This document shows positions 54,442-63,920 of a stretch of 64,000 bases of DNA, piece after piece. The stretch is taken from contig UCKS01000051.1 of the NCBI GenBank assembly GCA_900473045.1, positions 107,573 through 171,572 of the forward strand. The letters run 5' to 3'. The stretch comes from Hyphomicrobiales bacterium. Its GTDB lineage: Bacteria > Pseudomonadota > Alphaproteobacteria > Rhizobiales > Rhizobiaceae. Every line of letters begins with the position of its first letter. The stretch's first letter is position 1. The notes under the pieces are model-generated. The model saw only the letters and a program-made list of their open reading frames with translations, searched no databases and was not told the origin of the DNA. The translations under genes were made by a program, and so were the position numbers.

Positions 54442-57400
54442 TTAGTGAAAGTTCCGCCCTTTCGGCATGACATTTGCCGTCTCCGCACTATCGATGCGTC
54501 CCGCCTGGTCTACTGTCTGCCTAGCAGCTGAAAATCCCTCCATGCTGCTTGACCGTCTCTTCTGCCGATGATCGGCTGTCGGGCGCAGGACCTCGTCTGC
54601 GCGCTCGCATGCGCCAAAACGGCGGGCCTCACGCTGCAGCAGGCCCAGCATTGGCGTCATGTCCTCGATATGGTCGGCCACCACATGGATCACCCCGCTC
54701 TCGCACTGCAACTTGCCCCTGATTTTCACCAGCCGGGCATTCATGACGACGGACCGGTACCGGTCGAATGTCTTGGTCCACACAATGGCATTAGCAACAC
54801 CCGTTTCGTCTTCCAGCGTCATGAAGATCACCCCTTTGGCGGAGCCCGGTCTTTGGCGAACCAGCACGAGCCCGGCAATGGTAACAAACTGTCCGTTCCG
54901 CACATTCAGAAGATCCCCGTTGGGCAGTATCCCCATGCCCGCAAATTCATCGCGCAGGAAGGAAACCGGGTGGGCTTTCAGCGACAGTGAAAGATAACGG
55001 TAATCCTCGATAACCTGTTCGCCCGGCAGCATGTCCGGCAAGTGGGTTTCCGGCTCCACCCGAAGGTCGGCGCGATCCGCACGGTCGAACAAAGGCAGGC
55101 TTTCTGCCGCACTCTTGGCATCCAGCCCTCGCACGGCCCAGAGTGCTTCCCGCCGCGAAAGCCCGATGGAGCCGAAGGCGTCGGCATCCGCCAGCCGCTC
55201 GATATCGGATTTCTGCAATCCCGACCGCAGCCAGAGGTCGCGTACAGAGGTGTAGTCCTGGCCGCGATTGGCGACGAGCGTGATCATATCCGGTTCCGAA
55301 AGCCCCTTCACCTGCCGGAAGCCAAGCCGGACAGCTCTCTTCGTCCTGATGACATCCCGCATGGAATCATGCCTCTGGTTGATCACGCCTGCATCGAACC
55401 CAGTTTCCTCCAGCAAACAATCCCATCCTGAAGAATTGATATCGACCGGCCGCACCGTGACGCCATGTTCCCGCGCATCACGAACCAGTTGCGAAGGCGC
55501 ATAAAAGCCCATCGGCTGCGAGTTCAACAGGGCGGCGCAGAAGACGTCGGGGTAATAGGCCTTGACCCAGGATGATGCGTAGACAAGCAAGGCAAACGAG
55601 GCGGCATGGCTTTCCGGAAAGCCATATTCGCCAAAGCCCTCGATCTGCTTGAAACAACGTTCAGCAAAGTCACGCGTATACCCATTGGTGATCATGCCGT
55701 TGACCATATCGTCCCGGAATGAGTTGACCTGCCCGGAACGCTTGAACGTAGCCATCGAGCGACGCAGACGGTCCGCCTTTGCCGGCGAAAATTTCGCAGC
55801 CGTAATGGCAATCTGCATTGCCTGTTCCTGAAAGAGCGGAACGCCATATGTGCGTTCCAGAATGGGTTTCATTTCCTCCTTGGGATAATCGATCTTGAAG
55901 CCGGGAAGATGGGCTTGCCCACGGCTTTTGAGATAGGGATGCACCATATCTCCCTGGATGGGGCCTGGCCGAACGATCGCGACCTCGATGACCAGGTCAT
56001 AAAATATGCGCGGACGAAGACGGGGCAGCATGCTCATCTGCGCCCGGCTTTCGATCTGAAACACTCCGATCGTATCGGCCCGGCACATCATGTCGTAGAC
56101 CGGCTTGCCATCCTCGTGATCCTTGTTGCCAAGATCGGCCAGCGTCTTGCTGACACCATAGTGAGACTTCAGAAATTCAAAGGCTTTGCGCAGGCAGGTG
56201 AGCATTCCCAAGGCCAGGATATCGACCTTGAGAATGCGCAGATTATCGAGATCGTCCTTGTCCCATTCGACCATATACCGGTCTGGCATGGCCGTGTTCA
56301 TGATCGGCACCACCTCATCGAGCCGGTCCTTAGTAATGACGAAGCCGCCGACATGCTGTGTCAGATGCCGGGGAAAGCTCAGAAGCTGGGTCGCATAGTG
56401 AAGAACGTTTTTGGTGACGGCATCGGACAGATCGAGACCGGCTGCCTTGGCCTCGCGTTCGGACAGATCCTCTGCCGACCAACCCCACACTGTGCTGGCA
56501 AGAGCCGACTGCACATCTTCCGAAAGCCCGAAGGCCTTGGCCACCTCGCGGCCGGCAGACCGCGCCCGATAGCTTGTCACTGCCGCCGTCAGGCCGGCAT
56601 GCTCTTTGCGATAGGTCTTGTAGATATACTGGATGACCTCTTCCCGCCTGTCATGCTCAAAATCGACATCGATATCCGGCGGCTCATCCCGATCCATCGA
56701 CAGAAACCGGTCGAAGAGAAGCGTACTTTTCTCCGGGTTGACCTCGGTAATCTCAAGGCAATAGCAGATGACGGAATTTGCCGCCGAACCACGCCCTTGG
56801 CACAAGATCTTCAATACGTACCGGGCATGCTGGATGATCTTGTAAACCGTCAGGAAATAAGGGGCATATTCCTTGTCGCGGATAAGCTTCAACTCGTAAG
56901 CAATCTGCGTTTTGACCTTGTCCGAAATGCCTTCCGGATCCGGGTAGCGTTTTCGAGCGCCTTCCCAGGTTAAACGTTCGAGCATGTCGGAAGACGTTTC
57001 CCCTTCGTCGCCTTCGTCCGGATAGTTGTGTTTCAGTTCATCCAATGAAAACGCGAGGCTCTTGAAAAAGGTCTGCGTGTTGGCGATGGCGTTTGGATAG
57101 GCACGGAACACCCGCGACATTTCACGTGAATCCTTGAGGTAGCGTTCCGCATTGGGTGACAGCCGGAAGCCGGCTTCGGTAATCGTCACGTGTTCGCGAA
57201 TGGAAGTGACGATGTCCGACAGGGGGCGGCGGGATATGTGGTGATAGAGTGGCTGGTTGCTGGCGATCAGCGGTACGCGGTTGCGGGTGGCGAGCAGAGC
57301 GAGCGTGGCAAAAACCTCTGCATCCCGCCCATCATAGGACGGCGACAAAGCCATAAAGAACGTCTCGCGGAAGCGTTCTCTCAGACGTGCGAGGCAGTCT

Positions 57401-57909
57401 TCCAGTTTTTCCTGTGCCCCTGCATCGCCCACGAGGGAAGGGTCGGGAATGAGGGCAAGCATCATCTCGTCACCCCATTCGATGAGATCATCCTCGTTGA
57501 GAATGCAAGAACCTTTTTGAGCCCTAAGATTTCCGGCACTGAGCAGACGGCAGAGATGCCCCCATCCCTTCCTGGTCTGCGGGTAGGCGAGGATGTCCGG
57601 TGTGCCGTCGGAAAAGACCAGCCGGGCGCCCGGCTGAAAAGGAACGGCCTCAAGAAGCTGCTTTTTCTCCTCTCCCTTTTCGCAAAGCGTCAGATTTTCC
57701 TGAACTGTCTTCGCATATTCTTCCCTGAGTGCCTTGATCTGTGCATGGGCGCGAACCACCCCGGCGACGGAATTGCGGTCGGCGATCCCGAGGCCCGAGA
57801 GGCGCAGGATCGCGGCTTGCACCACCATCTCCTCCGGCTTGGACGCGCCTTCCAGGAAGGAGAAGTTCGACCGGGCACCAATCTCGAAAAAGGCGGCGTT
57901 GGTGCTCAT
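54442..57909 (-). CDS. dnaE2: Error-prone DNA polymerase III alpha subunit DnaE2 (ImuC)
   Basis: 1155 aa. C-family polymerase performing SOS mutagenic translesion synthesis with ImuA and ImuB. An N-terminal PHP-like domain (~1-240) begins [20 protein letters not shown], where the metal-binding His of replicative DnaE is missing; the polymerase core has [16 protein letters not shown] (catalytic Asp pair near residue 408), [13 protein letters not shown] and [17 protein letters not shown]; an OB fold lies at ~985-1075 and the C-terminus ends MPKGRNFH, typical of DnaE2. It overlaps imuB by 4 bases (ATGA, 57906-57909). Confidence 0.95.
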   Translation of the reverse strand: MSTNAAFFEIGARSNFSFLEGASKPEEMVVQAAILRLSGLGIADRNSVAGVVRAHAQIKALREEYAKTVQENLTLCEKGEEKKQLLEAVPFQPGARLVFSDGTPDILAYPQTRKGWGHLCRLLSAGNLRAQKGSCILNEDDLIEWGDEMMLALIPDPSLVGDAGAQEKLEDCLARLRERFRETFFMALSPSYDGRDAEVFATLALLATRNRVPLIASNQPLYHHISRRPLSDIVTSIREHVTITEAGFRLSPNAERYLKDSREMSRVFRAYPNAIANTQTFFKSLAFSLDELKHNYPDEGDEGETSSDMLERLTWEGARKRYPDPEGISDKVKTQIAYELKLIRDKEYAPYFLTVYKIIQHARYVLKILCQGRGSAANSVICYCLEITEVNPEKSTLLFDRFLSMDRDEPPDIDVDFEHDRREEVIQYIYKTYRKEHAGLTAAVTSYRARSAGREVAKAFGLSEDVQSALASTVWGWSAEDLSEREAKAAGLDLSDAVTKNVLHYATQLLSFPRHLTQHVGGFVITKDRLDEVVPIMNTAMPDRYMVEWDKDDLDNLRILKVDILALGMLTCLRKAFEFLKSHYGVSKTLADLGNKDHEDGKPVYDMMCRADTIGVFQIESRAQMSMLPRLRPRIFYDLVIEVAIVRPGPIQGDMVHPYLKSRGQAHLPGFKIDYPKEEMKPILERTYGVPLFQEQAMQIAITAAKFSPAKADRLRRSMATFKRSGQVNSFRDDMVNGMITNGYTRDFAERCFKQIEGFGEYGFPESHAASFALLVYASSWVKAYYPDVFCAALLNSQPMGFYAPSQLVRDAREHGVTVRPVDINSSGWDCLLEETGFDAGVINQRHDSMRDVIRTKRAVRLGFRQVKGLSEPDMITLVANRGQDYTSVRDLWLRSGLQKSDIERLADADAFGSIGLSRREALWAVRGLDAKSAAESLPLFDRADRADLRVEPETHLPDMLPGEQVIEDYRYLSLSLKAHPVSFLRDEFAGMGILPNGDLLNVRNGQFVTIAGLVLVRQRPGSAKGVIFMTLEDETGVANAIVWTKTFDRYRSVVMNARLVKIRGKLQCESGVIHVVADHIEDMTPMLGLLQREARRFGACERADEVLRPTADHRQKRRSSSMEGFSAARQTVDQAGRIDSAETANVMPKGRNFH

Positions 57910-59519
57910 GCGAAAATTCCGTGCATGAACCAGCGCGGTGGCGGCAACTGGCCGTAGAGACCCTCGCGGTAGAGCCAGAAGCGATGACCGGTATCATCCT
58001 CGAGGCGGAAATAATCCCGCGACTGCGCCTCGGCACCATCGATCCACCATTCCATGGCAAGCCGTTCCGGTCCCTGGCTGCGAGAGACGCGATGCGTCAC
58101 GCGGCGCCAATGAAAGCTTTGCGGGGGGCCCTCCGGCACTTCGGCCAGGGAGACCTCTACCAGCTCCGGCCGGCGGAAAAGCCTGAGAGGCCGCTCGCTG
58201 CGAGACCAGGGGAAAACGCCTGCGACCGGTTTCTTGCCCGGCGCGAGCGTATCGATGGCCGGGATCGGTGCCACCGCCCGTTCCGGCACATGGCTTTCGC
58301 ACAACTGAAAACTCTGCAGGCAATCGGCACCGAGACGGGCTGAAACGCGATCGACAAACCCTGCGAGGGAAACATCCTTTTGCCGGGTGCCGTCAAAATC
58401 CTCCTGCGGTGTATCGAAGGCTTCATAGCGCATGACGTTCAGCCGCAGGATTTCAAAACCATAGCCGGCATCGAGATCATCATGAACGGCCTGAAGGCGT
58501 TCGGAAAAGAGTGCCGCGATCCGCTTCGGGTCCCGCAATGGCTGCGAGGCGCCAGCCGCGATGCGAAAGACCCGGCCATCGATCCTAAACAGCATGAGTT
58601 CGAAGGCCCGGCCGCCGGCACCACGCTCTTCAAGGCTCGTTTTCAGCGACAGGGCGATCTGCCCGATCAGATAGAGGATATCCTCTTCCGCCTGGACGGG
58701 CTCGATCAGGCGCCGTTCGGCAGAAAGGCTGGCGACGGGGCGGCGTGGAGAGACAGGCTCTTCATCACGGCCGAGAGCCTGATCAAGCCGCAGCAGCAAT
58801 TGCGCTCCGAAACGCCGTGCAAGAGGCGCCCGCGGCGCCATGATGAGATCGCCGACCTGTTTCAATCCGAGCTTCTGCAGCGCGGCGATGGTTGTTTCCT
58901 CCAGCCGCAGCGATGCGACGGGCAAGGGCGACAAGACCTCTTCGATCTGCTCGTCCATGATGACGCCACCATTGCCCAGACGGGAGACGGCCCAGGAGAG
59001 GCCCGGTGCGGAGGATACGGCGCCACGGGCATCAATTCCCATCTGGAAAAGCCGCATGAAGATGTCTTGAAGCATGGCCTTTTCACCACCGAAGAGATGG
59101 GAACAGCCGGTGATATCGAGAAACAACCCATCCCGGCCATCAAGTGCCACCAGCGGCGTATAGCGGTCGCACCAATCGGCAATGCCGTCGAGCAGGCGGC
59201 GATCGGCGGCGAGGTCTTCCTCGACGACATCGAGCTTGGGACACATGGCCCGTGCCTCCGCCACGCCCTGGTTTTTCCGAAGGCCGATCGCTTCCGCCGC
59301 CTCGTCAAGCGCCGTCAGCCGCATGGCATTGTTGAGCCGCCCGGAGCAGACGATCGCAGGTGCGTCAGGACGCCCGCTCAAGCGCCAGGGCAACCCCCAG
59401 TTCTTGCGGGAGATCCGGTCGGTTGGCAGATGCGGGAAGGCGAGAGCCAGAATGCGCTGGGAGCTTGCGCGCAGACCGAGCATGTTCTGGCTCGCGGATG
59501 GGGGAAAACTGACGGTCAT
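57906..59519 (-). CDS. imuB: ImuB, catalytically inactive Y-family polymerase homologue (mutasome hub)
   Basis: 537 aa. The Y-family fold is recognisable ([57 protein letters not shown]), but the catalytic D-x-D region of true Y polymerases is replaced by FPHLPTD, as in other ImuB proteins. ImuB is known to bind the beta clamp and bring DnaE2 to lesions. The ATG at 59519 has GGAG about 12 nt upstream; 59483 is an alternative. The gene overlaps imuA by ~155 bp in another frame and dnaE2 by 4 bp. Confidence 0.93.
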   Translation of the reverse strand: MTVSFPPSASQNMLGLRASSQRILALAFPHLPTDRISRKNWGLPWRLSGRPDAPAIVCSGRLNNAMRLTALDEAAEAIGLRKNQGVAEARAMCPKLDVVEEDLAADRRLLDGIADWCDRYTPLVALDGRDGLFLDITGCSHLFGGEKAMLQDIFMRLFQMGIDARGAVSSAPGLSWAVSRLGNGGVIMDEQIEEVLSPLPVASLRLEETTIAALQKLGLKQVGDLIMAPRAPLARRFGAQLLLRLDQALGRDEEPVSPRRPVASLSAERRLIEPVQAEEDILYLIGQIALSLKTSLEERGAGGRAFELMLFRIDGRVFRIAAGASQPLRDPKRIAALFSERLQAVHDDLDAGYGFEILRLNVMRYEAFDTPQEDFDGTRQKDVSLAGFVDRVSARLGADCLQSFQLCESHVPERAVAPIPAIDTLAPGKKPVAGVFPWSRSERPLRLFRRPELVEVSLAEVPEGPPQSFHWRRVTHRVSRSQGPERLAMEWWIDGAEAQSRDYFRLEDDTGHRFWLYREGLYGQLPPPRWFMHGIFA

Positions 59520-60294
59520 GGGGATTCCACTCCAGAAGCAGGGATACGGGAGCCGGATTTCGGCTTTTCTCCAGGGTGAGACGGAAAACCGGATTGCCGA
59601 TGCTGCCGCCAAGCATCGATCGATCCGGCAAAAACCGGCTGGTTGCAGGCGCTGGCTCAACCAGAAAGCGGAAGGGTGCGCTGCTTGCCTCTTCCTCTCC
59701 GGACTGACGCAGCAGGAGAAGCGGGCGTCCGGCCGCTTTTGCCCGCAGGCCGAGCCGCCGGCTTTCGGTCAGGCCGAAATGGGCCGGATTGCCCTTGACC
59801 TCCAAGATGCTGACCGAAAAGGCACCACTTTCGACGGCGGTTTCGGCAAGCCAGAGCGCCTCCTCCAGCCGGCGTGGTGCGGCATGCAGAAAGCGCTCCG
59901 GCTTCATCCCGAAATCTGCAAGCCCGAGCGCATAGGGAATGCCTGTTTCCATCGATGTGACCGTATCGCTGATCCACAGAACCGGGGCACGATCCTCATC
60001 CGACTTCCGCTGCAACAGGGCGGCAAGCGCCAATGCAAAACCGGTTGCCGCCGTTGCATCGCGCATCAGCTGCGAGCGGATTTCAGACATGCCATTAAGG
60101 GGCAATCCGCCTTCCAGCGCATGATCAAGCTCCGGTACACCCAGCGGAAGACAATGGCTCTCCCTTTGCTTTGCATGGCCGCTCTCGCCGGCCAAAGCTT
60201 GTTGCCTGGCGGTGGCGATGGAATTGCCTTCCAGCCTCGATATCTCTTCGCGGAGCGCAAAAAGGCGCTCGCGCGTCATGGGCGTCTGCACCAT
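59365..60294 (-). CDS. imuA: ImuA, RecA-like mutasome accessory protein
   Basis: 309 aa from the ATG at 60294 (MVQTPMTRERLFALREEISR), which has GGAG 8 nt upstream; a TTG six codons earlier nearly touches the LexA box. The family is RecA/SulA-related: LPLGVPELDHALEGGLPLNG, TAATGFALALAALLQRKSDE, APVLWISDTVTSMETGIPYA and GLADFGMKPERFLHA match. The usual Walker A is degenerate. First gene of the imuA-imuB-dnaE2 operon, under a perfect LexA box. Confidence 0.92.
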   Translation of the reverse strand: MVQTPMTRERLFALREEISRLEGNSIATARQQALAGESGHAKQRESHCLPLGVPELDHALEGGLPLNGMSEIRSQLMRDATAATGFALALAALLQRKSDEDRAPVLWISDTVTSMETGIPYALGLADFGMKPERFLHAAPRRLEEALWLAETAVESGAFSVSILEVKGNPAHFGLTESRRLGLRAKAAGRPLLLLRQSGEEEASSAPFRFLVEPAPATSRFLPDRSMLGGSIGNPVFRLTLEKSRNPAPVSLLLEWNPHDRQFSPIREPEHARSARKLPAHSGSRLPASANRPDLPQELGVALALERAS

Positions 60295-60315
60295 GACGTC
60301 ACTCCAATTCAAATT

Positions 60316-60330
60316 GTTCCTGTTATGTTC
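60316..60330 (-). promoter_or_regulatory. LexA (SOS) box of imuA-imuB-dnaE2
   Basis: GTTC-CTGTTAT-GTTC fits the alphaproteobacterial GTTC-N7-GTTC box exactly and sits 22 bp upstream of the imuA ATG. With flanks, AATTGTTCxTGTTATGTTC followed by TTAT is shared with 12613-12635 except one base. Confidence 0.9.
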
Positions 60331-60464
60331 TTATAGATTCCAGAGCTTCAAAGAAGAGTCAACGGGATTCTCTAAGAATTTATTCCTTGACAGGGGTCAA
60401 CCAAATTCAACCCTCGAAAAACGCTGGGGAAATGGCTATATCAGGGGGCAAGTAAGGAGTGCCC

Positions 60465-60899
60465 ATGGCCCGCATAGACCAGAGCGACGATTGGCGGGAA
60501 CGCCACGCGCCGACAATCAGCACATTCGAATCCCTGGCACTGGAGGCCTACAGCCACCTGCCGGAGGAATTCCGGGCGCTGGCGACCGATCTGACCATCG
60601 AGATCGATGATTTTCCAGATGAGGACGTTTTCGAGGACATGGCGCTGGAAACGCCGTTTGATCTGCTCGGCTTGTTCGAGGGGCGTGGCATCGGCGAGCG
60701 TTTCACCATGGAAACCGGCGAGATGCCGAACCGGATCATTCTCTACCGCCGGCCGATCCTCGACTATTGGGCGGAGAACGAGGAGACGCTCGGCGACATC
60801 ATCACCCATGTGCTGATCCACGAGATCGGCCATCATTTCGGCCTGTCGGACGACGACATGGAGCGGATCGAGGAAAGCGTCGAACATGTCGGCGGCTGA
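60465..60899 (+). CDS. Zincin-like metallopeptidase family protein (DUF1025)
   Basis: 144 aa. A single short zincin domain: ITHVLIHEIGHHFGLSDDDM carries HExxH plus a further H, the zinc site, preceded by MPNRIILYRRPILDYW. The function is unknown; the family is widespread and cytosolic (no signal peptide). The ATG at 60465 has TAAGGAG 6-7 nt upstream. It is divergent from imuA, but no LexA site faces it specifically. Confidence 0.88.
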   Translation: MARIDQSDDWRERHAPTISTFESLALEAYSHLPEEFRALATDLTIEIDDFPDEDVFEDMALETPFDLLGLFEGRGIGERFTMETGEMPNRIILYRRPILDYWAENEETLGDIITHVLIHEIGHHFGLSDDDMERIEESVEHVGG

Positions 60900-60939
60900 G
60901 ACGGGCTAACCCGTCCCAGCAGTTTTCAGTCCATCGGGA

Positions 60940-61146
60940 TCAGTGTTCGGACAGCTTGGTGTCGGGGGTGTATTCCTTGCCCTCGACATCCTTGACGACG
61001 GCCTGGCCGCACATCATCGCCCGGGTTTCCTGGTTCCAGGCATAGGTCGGCGAACCGTAGAGGTCCCAGCCCTTGTTGAGGGCGGCCGTGACCTTGTGGC
61101 AGAAGGTGGCATCGTCGATGGCGGTCAGCAGGCGATAGAGTTTCAA
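60940..61146 (-). CDS. DUF1737 domain small protein
   Basis: 68 aa starting KLYRLLTAIDDATFCHKVTA, with ALNKGWDLYGSPTYAWNQET, the pattern of the small DUF1737 family, whose function is unknown. It starts with TTG at 61146, with AAGGA 8 nt upstream, and overlaps the stop of the CitE-like gene as TTGA (61143-61146), so it is co-translated with it. Confidence 0.78.
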   Translation of the reverse strand: MKLYRLLTAIDDATFCHKVTAALNKGWDLYGSPTYAWNQETRAMMCGQAVVKDVEGKEYTPDTKLSEH

Positions 61147-62051
61147 GGTTTTTTTCCTTTTATGGTGATGGCAGCGGCCTTGGCAGCCAGCCGCAGGGCC
61201 TGATCGAGGTGAAGACGCTCGACCATCTGGCCGTTGAGATTGATGACGGCTTTACCGGCATTTTCGGAAAGCGCAAAGGCGTCGATGATCGACCGGGCGT
61301 CGGCCAGGGCGGCATCGGCGATACCGAAGGCGCCATTGGCCGGGCCGATCTGGGCCGGGTGGATCAGCATCTTGCCGTCAAAGCCCATATCACGGCCCTG
61401 AGCACATTCGGCAGCGAAACCCGCATCATCGCGGAAATCGTTGAAGACGGCATCGATGATATCGAGTCCGCAGCTGCGGGCAGCGAGCAGGATCTGCATC
61501 AGCCAGGCAATCAGATAGGTGCGGCCGGGCAGGGCGTGCACGCCGGTATCCTTGCGCAGGTCGTTCAGCCCCGGCACGAAACAATCAAGCCTGCCGCCGG
61601 AGGTGCGGCCGGTTTCGGCAATCGCCGCCGCATTGAGAACGCCGCGCGGGGTCTCGATCATCGCCCAGAGACGCACGCTGTCGGGCGCATCGTTTTCCGA
61701 AAGGAAATCCACGACCGCCTGGATATCCTGCGGACTTTCGACTTTGGGCAGCAGGATGGCATCGGGCGACAGCGTCAGGGCGAAGGCCAGGTCCTTTTCA
61801 CCGAACGGCGTTTTCAGATCATTGATGCGGACGATCACTTCGATATCGCTGCGGCGCTCACGCTTCAGATGATCGGCCAATGTCTGGCGGGCGGCAACCT
61901 TGTTATCGACGGAGACCGCATCCTCGAGATCGTAGATCACCGCATCGCAGGCAAGGCTGGCGATCTTGGCAAGGGCGCGGGTATTGTCGGCGGGCACGCA
62001 CAGGACGGAGCGGCGCAGACGGGCAGGGTGGCGATCGTTGGGTGAAGTCAT
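61143..62051 (-). CDS. HpcH/HpaI aldolase family CoA-ester lyase (CitE/malyl-CoA lyase-like)
   Basis: 302 aa. TIM-barrel lyase: RRSVLCVPADNTRALAKIAS, CDAVIYDLEDAVSVDNK, EVIVRINDLKTPFGEKDLA, LPKVESPQDIQAVVDF, WAMIETPRGVLNA, and GFDGKMLIHPAQIGPAN, with the Arg, Glu and Asp metal/substrate residues of the citryl/malyl-CoA lyase group. No citrate lyase alpha or gamma genes are nearby, so it is probably a stand-alone CoA-ester lyase or thioesterase. The ATG at 62051 starts the fold; the frame is open to 62402 without family sequence. It is coupled to the DUF1737 gene. Confidence 0.87.
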   Translation of the reverse strand: MTSPNDRHPARLRRSVLCVPADNTRALAKIASLACDAVIYDLEDAVSVDNKVAARQTLADHLKRERRSDIEVIVRINDLKTPFGEKDLAFALTLSPDAILLPKVESPQDIQAVVDFLSENDAPDSVRLWAMIETPRGVLNAAAIAETGRTSGGRLDCFVPGLNDLRKDTGVHALPGRTYLIAWLMQILLAARSCGLDIIDAVFNDFRDDAGFAAECAQGRDMGFDGKMLIHPAQIGPANGAFGIADAALADARSIIDAFALSENAGKAVINLNGQMVERLHLDQALRLAAKAAAITIKGKKP

Positions 62052-62166
62052 GCGGCTTTTGTGCCCGGCTTTCGCCATTTTCGCAAGGCAGGGCTGTGAT
62101 ACGGAAGTAGGTCTTGCAACGCGGCGCGGGCGAACCCACATTCTGGGCAACGAAAGGTGACGACAA

Positions 62167-62412
62167 ATGCAAAGCATACGCTCTCTCCTCCTGACAATCG
62201 CAGGCATCGCGTTCACGCTGATGGCCTTCGTGTTTACCGCATCGCTCGGTCTTGCCCTGATCGGCATCGCCTCGGTCGTGATGATCGCTACGACGATTGC
62301 CGCACGGCTTGCGCCCAAGCCCGTGCATGCGACGGTCAACCGCAATTCCAGCCGCCAGCAGCGCGAACCGCGCATCTGGAATGACGGCCGCGGCACGATC
62401 ATCGACCTCTAA
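62167..62412 (+). CDS. Small membrane protein, 81 aa
   Basis: MQSIRSLLLTIAGIAFTLMA is followed by FVFTASLGLALIGIASVVMI, so two closely spaced transmembrane segments fill residues ~5-46. A basic cytosolic or periplasmic tail ends PRIWNDGRGTIIDL. A purine-rich GAAAGG precedes the ATG. I do not recognise the family. It lies 120 bp before leuD on the same strand. Confidence 0.7.
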   Translation: MQSIRSLLLTIAGIAFTLMAFVFTASLGLALIGIASVVMIATTIAARLAPKPVHATVNRNSSRQQREPRIWNDGRGTIIDL

Positions 62413-62530
62413 GCGCCGGTTTGCGGGCTTTCCGGCGACCGGGAACAAGATTCTCCTTCATTTCGGCGTGAAATTGCTCTAAACGCTGGGCGGAAATTTT
62501 TCCGCCCCGTTGAAATCGAAGGCCATTGCC

Positions 62531-63136
62531 ATGGACAAGTTCGTCAAGCTCACCGGCGTTGCCGCGCCGCTCCCCGTCGTCAATATCGACACGGACATGA
62601 TCATTCCGAAGGATTACCTGAAGACGATCAAGCGCACCGGGCTCGGCACCGGGCTTTTCGCAGAAGCGCGCTATCATGAAGACGGCTCGGTCAACGAGGA
62701 TTTCGTCCTCAACAAACCTGCCTACCAGAACGCCAAGATCCTGGTTGCCGGCGACAATTTCGGCTGCGGTTCGTCGCGCGAACATGCGCCGTGGGCGCTG
62801 CTCGACTTCGGGATCCGCTGCGTCATTTCGACCTCGTTTGCCGATATCTTCTACAATAACTGTTTCAAGAACGGCATCCTGCCGGTCGTGGTTTCGCCGG
62901 AGGACCTGGAAAAGCTGATGGATGACGCCTCGCGCGGTTCCAACGCCATCCTGACGGTCGATCTGGAAAACCAGGAAATCACCGGCCCTGACGGTGGCAA
63001 AATCACCTTCGAACTCGACGCGTTCCGCCGCCACTGCATGCTGAACGGCCTCGACGATATCGGCCTGACGCTGGAAAAGGCAACGGCAATCGACACGTTC
63101 GAAAAGGCCAATGCTGCCACGCATCCCTGGGCCTGA
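62531..63136 (+). CDS. leuD: 3-isopropylmalate dehydratase small subunit
   Basis: 201 aa. With LeuC it isomerises 2- to 3-isopropylmalate in leucine synthesis. [57 protein letters not shown] and [17 protein letters not shown] are diagnostic swivel-domain segments. The ATG at 62531 gives the usual 201-aa length; the upstream in-frame ATG at 62510 adds seven residues. leuC is not in the window, as is common in rhizobia, where leuC and leuD are unlinked. Confidence 0.95.
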   Translation: MDKFVKLTGVAAPLPVVNIDTDMIIPKDYLKTIKRTGLGTGLFAEARYHEDGSVNEDFVLNKPAYQNAKILVAGDNFGCGSSREHAPWALLDFGIRCVISTSFADIFYNNCFKNGILPVVVSPEDLEKLMDDASRGSNAILTVDLENQEITGPDGGKITFELDAFRRHCMLNGLDDIGLTLEKATAIDTFEKANAATHPWA

Positions 63137-63142
63137 GCCTCG

Positions 63143-63529
63143 ATGTCCAGCCCGCGCAAACTGATTTCCTCCGGCTCGCCGTTTGAAAAGACGGCGGGTT
63201 ATTCGCGGGCTGTCGTGCAGGGCGACTGGTGTTTCGTTTCCGGTACGACCGGCTACGATTACCAGACGATGACCATGCCGCAGACGGTGGAAGAGCAGAT
63301 CCGCAACTGCCTGAAGACGATCGAGGCGGCGCTCAACGGCGCCGGTTTCTCGCTCAAGGATGCGGTGCGCAATCACTACTACGTAACAGACGCTGCCTTT
63401 GCCGATGTCGTCTTCCCGATCCTGGGCGAGGCCTTTGGCGATATTCGTCCGGCCGCGACGATGGTGGTGTGCGACCTGATCCGCCCGGAAATGCTTGTTG
63501 AAATCGAAGTCACCGCCTTCAAGGGCTGA
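63143..63529 (+). CDS. Rid-family protein (RidA/YjgF-like)
   Basis: 128 aa with the trimeric YjgF fold: ISSGSPFEKTAGYSRAVVQG, CFVSGTTGYDYQTMTMPQTV, CLKTIEAALNGAGFSLKDAV and RPEMLVEIEVTAFKG. The Arg that RidA enzymes need for imine hydrolysis (in PARS-like context) is replaced here: DIRPAATMVV. It may therefore belong to the Rid4-7 groups without deaminase activity. It starts 6 bp after leuD and is likely co-transcribed. Confidence 0.87.
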   Translation: MSSPRKLISSGSPFEKTAGYSRAVVQGDWCFVSGTTGYDYQTMTMPQTVEEQIRNCLKTIEAALNGAGFSLKDAVRNHYYVTDAAFADVVFPILGEAFGDIRPAATMVVCDLIRPEMLVEIEVTAFKG

Positions 63530-63752
63530 CAACACGATCAGCCTCGACGAAGGGCGGCCCCAAGGGTTCTTCCAACCCTGCCTTTGCCAATTCCTGGTGA
63601 TAATAGAGAAACACGCAGCGCCGGAAGGCGATCATCTCGCACTCGTCCTGCGTTTTTGCCATTGCAAGAGCCGCCGCGAACGCTTCCGGGGTGGCCAGCT
63701 CGACCGTATCGGCCAAAAAATCCAGCATCTCCCTAGTTTCCCCGGTTTTCAT
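63519..63752 (-). CDS. Hypothetical protein, 77 aa
   Basis: From the ATG at 63752 (MKTGETREMLDFLADTVELA); the frame is open to 63788. The sequence is helical with one aromatic patch (FRRCVFLYYHQELAKAGLEE). I do not recognise a family. It overlaps the end of the convergent Rid gene by 11 bp. No good ribosome-binding site is visible, so confidence is limited. Confidence 0.5.
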   Translation of the reverse strand: MKTGETREMLDFLADTVELATPEAFAAALAMAKTQDECEMIAFRRCVFLYYHQELAKAGLEEPLGPPFVEADRVVSP

Positions 63753-63848
63753 GGGGCGGACACACAGAGCTAATCCGCTTCCGGCCACTCTGCCGAGACA
63801 ATGGCCATCGCGCCGGCAGCGGCGGACACGGCAGCGCAGATGATTGAG

Positions 63849-63920
63849 CTAGACCGTGGTCGCCACACGCAGAAAGACATCCGATGAAGGCGAGCGGGGC
63901 GGGGGCTTGATATAGGGCAT
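63849..63920 (-). CDS. Possible 23-codon small ORF
   Basis: ATG at 63920 reads MPYIKPPPRSPSSDVFLRVA and ends shortly after at TAG (63851-63849). AAAGGAAG stands 7-9 nt before the ATG, a strong ribosome-binding site for such a short frame. It may be a small protein or a decayed gene start; unrecognised. Confidence 0.3.
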   Translation of the reverse strand: MPYIKPPPRSPSSDVFLRVATTV

